Positions 61,956-64,000 of a stretch of 64,000 bases of DNA are shown one piece after another. This stretch comes from Hymenobacter chitinivorans DSM 11115. GTDB lineage: Bacteria > Bacteroidota > Bacteroidia > Cytophagales > Hymenobacteraceae. The position numbers and the translations under genes are program-made. Under the pieces are notes generated by a model. The model made no database searches, had not been told where the DNA came from, and saw only the letters and a program-made list of their open reading frames with translations. The stretch is taken from contig NZ_PGFA01000002.1 of assembly GCF_002797555.1 (NCBI RefSeq), positions 186,001 to 250,000 on the forward strand, given 5' to 3'. Each line of letters starts with the position of its first letter. Positions within the stretch are counted from its first letter, which is position 1.

Positions 61956-63537
61956 CCACACGCCCACTCCGGAACCCACCGGCGACCTAGAGCAGCTGTT
62001 TCGGCAGAAGCTGGGCGAAGCTGAGGTAGCGCCCCGCATGCACCTCTGGGAGCAGATAGACCACGAGCTGCTGGTGCAGCAAAACGAGAGCTTCCGTCGC
62101 CGCCTGGTGTGGCACCGCTGGGTGGCCGCGGCCTGCATTCTGCTGTTTTTGGGTGCCGGCAGCTGGCTGTTTGTGCGCCAGTCGAACCCTGCCGCGCCGC
62201 TGGCCGGCACGGTGGCTACTGCCCCAACGCGGGCTTCTGCTACGACCCGTGCTGCTGCCCCCGCCGCTGCCGACCCGGCTTCGGATCTGTACTTAGGAGA
62301 AGCGGCGGCCAACAGCCTCGCCGCCATGGTGGCCCAGCCCACGGAGGCTGACCTGGTTTCCGGAAACTCGTTGCCAGGTGCGCAGGCGGGGGCAGTTGGG
62401 TCTACTGCTGGGTTATTTCCCGCCGGTCAGAATGCTCGTTCCCTTACCGGTTCTAAGGCGGCTTCCGGAAATTACGAGGCAGCTTCGGTCTTGTCGTTCG
62501 ACGGCATCACAGGTGCTTCGGGGGGCTCATTTTACGACCGGGTGGTGGGTGCTTCGCGCAATTCGGCTGCCGGCGCCCCGGCTTGGCTGGCGGCCCTGAG
62601 CAGCCATGCCGTTGCCCTACCGGGTCTGGCCGGCAGTAGCCGCCCCGATACGTTGAAGCCATCCTTGCCTGCTGCCCCTGCCACGGTGGCCGTGCAGCTG
62701 CCCGCCGCGTTGCGGGACGAGCCCACGCCCGAAGCTACTCCCGCCCGCCCCAAGCGTTGGCGTCTGATGGGGGGCTACGCCGCTTCGGCCTACAACCCCA
62801 ACATGACCTTCGCCGCCTCGCCAGCCACCGTGACCTATACCAACAGTATAGGAGGACCGGTAGCTGTCCGCTCCGTCAATACCTACGAGCAGGCTGCCAA
62901 CGAATACCGGCAGAACCTGCGGCCTGGCTTTGCGCAGCGCGTGGCCCTCACGGCCAGCTACGTGGCCTCCAAGCACCTGACGGTAAGTACGGGCCTGGCC
63001 CTGGCCGAGCAGCGGGCCACTTCGCAAACGTCTTACTATTTCCTCGATGGGAAAATGCCTACGCCAGAACCCATTACGGCCAGTAAGGATCTTTCAACCA
63101 ATTCCCTGGCTCCCCCGCAGGCCGTGAAGCTGCGCACGGCCCAGTACCGCTACCGCACGGCTGGCATTCCGGTGAGCGTGCGGTACGGCTCGGCCAAGCC
63201 CGGCTGGTCGCTGTACGCCAAAGTGGGTGCTGCCGTCAACGTGCTGTTCAGTACTCACTCCGAGCTGGAAGGAGTGCCCGAAGCCACTACGAGCTATTCG
63301 CTTAAGTCGAGCAACTCGCCCTACCGCAAAGTGCAGGGCTCGGTCAACAGCGGAGCCGGAGTCCGGTTTCAGCCCGCCGCGGCACGGTGGAGCGTAGCCG
63401 TGGGCCCGACGGCCGAAGCCGGCTTGTCGACGCTGAATACGGACGCGGCACGCAGCGGCTACCAGGCCCGGCCCTACGCCGTGGGTATGGAGGCCAGCGT
63501 GGAGTTTGGCGGTAAAACGGCGGCGGTAGTCCGTTAG
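61936..63537 (+). CDS. Membrane anti-sigma-like N-terminus joined to a beta-barrel-like C-terminus
   Basis: A 533-residue protein. The cytoplasmic N-terminus (1-58: LEQLFRQKLGEAEVAPRMHLWEQI) resembles the start of Bacteroidota anti-sigma-like proteins. A single membrane helix follows (about 61-77, VAAACILLFLGAGSWLFV). A low-complexity Ala/Ser/Pro-rich linker runs from about 90 to 270. The C-terminal 260 residues alternate beta-strands (WRLMGGYAASAYNPNM, FAQRVALTASYVASKHLTVS, YAVGMEASVEFGGK), like small outer-membrane barrel proteins. The 20-base overlap with the ECF gene supports a signalling pair. How one chain could span both membranes is unclear; function is inference. Confidence 0.7.
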   Translation: MVPTANNHTPTPEPTGDLEQLFRQKLGEAEVAPRMHLWEQIDHELLVQQNESFRRRLVWHRWVAAACILLFLGAGSWLFVRQSNPAAPLAGTVATAPTRASATTRAAAPAAADPASDLYLGEAAANSLAAMVAQPTEADLVSGNSLPGAQAGAVGSTAGLFPAGQNARSLTGSKAASGNYEAASVLSFDGITGASGGSFYDRVVGASRNSAAGAPAWLAALSSHAVALPGLAGSSRPDTLKPSLPAAPATVAVQLPAALRDEPTPEATPARPKRWRLMGGYAASAYNPNMTFAASPATVTYTNSIGGPVAVRSVNTYEQAANEYRQNLRPGFAQRVALTASYVASKHLTVSTGLALAEQRATSQTSYYFLDGKMPTPEPITASKDLSTNSLAPPQAVKLRTAQYRYRTAGIPVSVRYGSAKPGWSLYAKVGAAVNVLFSTHSELEGVPEATTSYSLKSSNSPYRKVQGSVNSGAGVRFQPAAARWSVAVGPTAEAGLSTLNTDAARSGYQARPYAVGMEASVEFGGKTAAVVR

Positions 63538-63575
63538 AAAGTAACCTGTTTATCTCACCTCATTTCCCTTATGCA

Positions 63576-63968
63576 ATGAAAGCTCTACTGTTTTTAGTAA
63601 GTGTCTGGGGATGCCTGGGCATGGTGCAGTGCCAGAAGGACGCCGTGGCGCCCGATGCGGAAACGGCCCCTGATACGGCCTCGGCCTGCGTTGATTCCCG
63701 GGCCCAGCCGCTGATTGATGAACTGCTGCGCACGCCCAAAGCCAACCCCGCCGGTGAAGTATGGCGCTACACCTGGGAAGGCCGGCCGGTGTTTCTGGTG
63801 AAATCGTTCCGGCCCGATGACTACCAAAAGGTATACGAAGTGACGAATGCGCAACTACAGTATGTGGGCGCACCCAGCGGCGGCATCACGGGCAAGGGCG
63901 ACGGCAAATGCCCGACCTTCTCCGCCCAGGCTACCAACGGCTGCCTGGTGTGGCGCGACAGCCGCTAA
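63576..63968 (+). CDS. Small putative lipoprotein of unknown function
   Basis: A 130-residue exported protein. The signal MKALLFLVSVWGCLGMVQC has a lipobox-like end, with Cys19 as the probable lipidated residue. The mature part contains WRYTWEGRPVFLVKSF and DDYQKVYEVTNAQLQYVGAP, followed by GGITGKGDGKCP, and three further cysteines. It resembles small Bacteroidota lipoproteins of unknown function. It follows the sigma/anti-sigma-like pair by 38 bases and may be in the same operon. Confidence 0.8.
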   Translation: MKALLFLVSVWGCLGMVQCQKDAVAPDAETAPDTASACVDSRAQPLIDELLRTPKANPAGEVWRYTWEGRPVFLVKSFRPDDYQKVYEVTNAQLQYVGAPSGGITGKGDGKCPTFSAQATNGCLVWRDSR

Positions 63969-64000
63969 GGGTACAGTACTGTGAGTGGTACCAGAGAAAA

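Noticed and set aside
1..64000. tRNA or rRNA genes
   Set aside because: The intergenic spaces were read for cloverleaf-like and rRNA-like sequence and none was recognised; a tRNAscan-type search would settle this.

Overview
The window looks like chromosomal DNA of an aerobic member of the Bacteroidota close to Hymenobacter (Cytophagales). Three things support this: high-GC coding DNA, secreted proteins that end in type IX secretion (T9SS) sorting domains of both type A and type B, and several promoters with the Bacteroidota TAnnTTTG element. No phage, transposase, rRNA or tRNA was seen. Most genes are single housekeeping or cell-envelope genes separated by strong hairpin terminators.

Layout. 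0-2.2 kb: dxs (isoprenoid precursors). 2.2-4.0 kb: a low-GC two-gene cassette, an ABC/AAA15-type ATPase overlapping by ATGA a small protein with a PD-(D/E)XK-like nuclease signature. This is the best candidate for an undescribed, defence-like system. 4.0-5.4 kb: an unknown gene and a non-coding array of palindromes with an exact 41-bp period. 5.4-9.5 kb: YceI, a membrane SRPBCC protein, an alpha/beta hydrolase, a TonB-like protein and asd. 9.6-16.2 kb: a large lamin-tail surface protein and a DUF1800/DUF1501 pair, with the DUF1800 gene bracketed by two different inverted-repeat elements. 16.3-17.3 kb: two SPW-repeat membrane paralogues. 17.3-23.2 kb: a metal-handling block (beta-barrel protein, TonB-dependent receptor, Nramp transporter, CDF exporter). 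Two near-identical palindromes lie 40 bp upstream of the receptor and Nramp starts and look like operators of a DtxR/MntR-type regulator. 23.2-32.9 kb: three T9SS cargo proteins, two with internal DNA-level repeats. 33-40.6 kb: GNAT, HD hydrolase, S9 peptidase, a membrane protein, an XRE/DUF2975 pair and a GH1-like glycosidase. 40.8-45 kb: metK, hpf-xerC-rpsU and an acyl-CoA dehydrogenase.

45.2-50.5 kb is an exopolysaccharide operon: Wza-like export lipoprotein, Wzc-like tyrosine kinase with a Tyr-Gly tail, PHP-type tyrosine phosphatase, and a sugar-nucleotide-type reductase. 50.6-57 kb: TPR protein, phosphosulfolactate synthase (ComA family, possibly relevant to sulfonolipids), a sugar dehydrogenase lipoprotein, a methyltransferase-like protein, DedA and aroE. 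57.3-64 kb: an outer-membrane beta-barrel receptor, wrbA, and an ECF sigma factor overlapping a gene whose product appears to join an inner-membrane anti-sigma-like N-terminus to a beta-barrel-like C-terminus, followed by a small lipoprotein.

All functions are inferred from motifs and general family knowledge; no database search was run.
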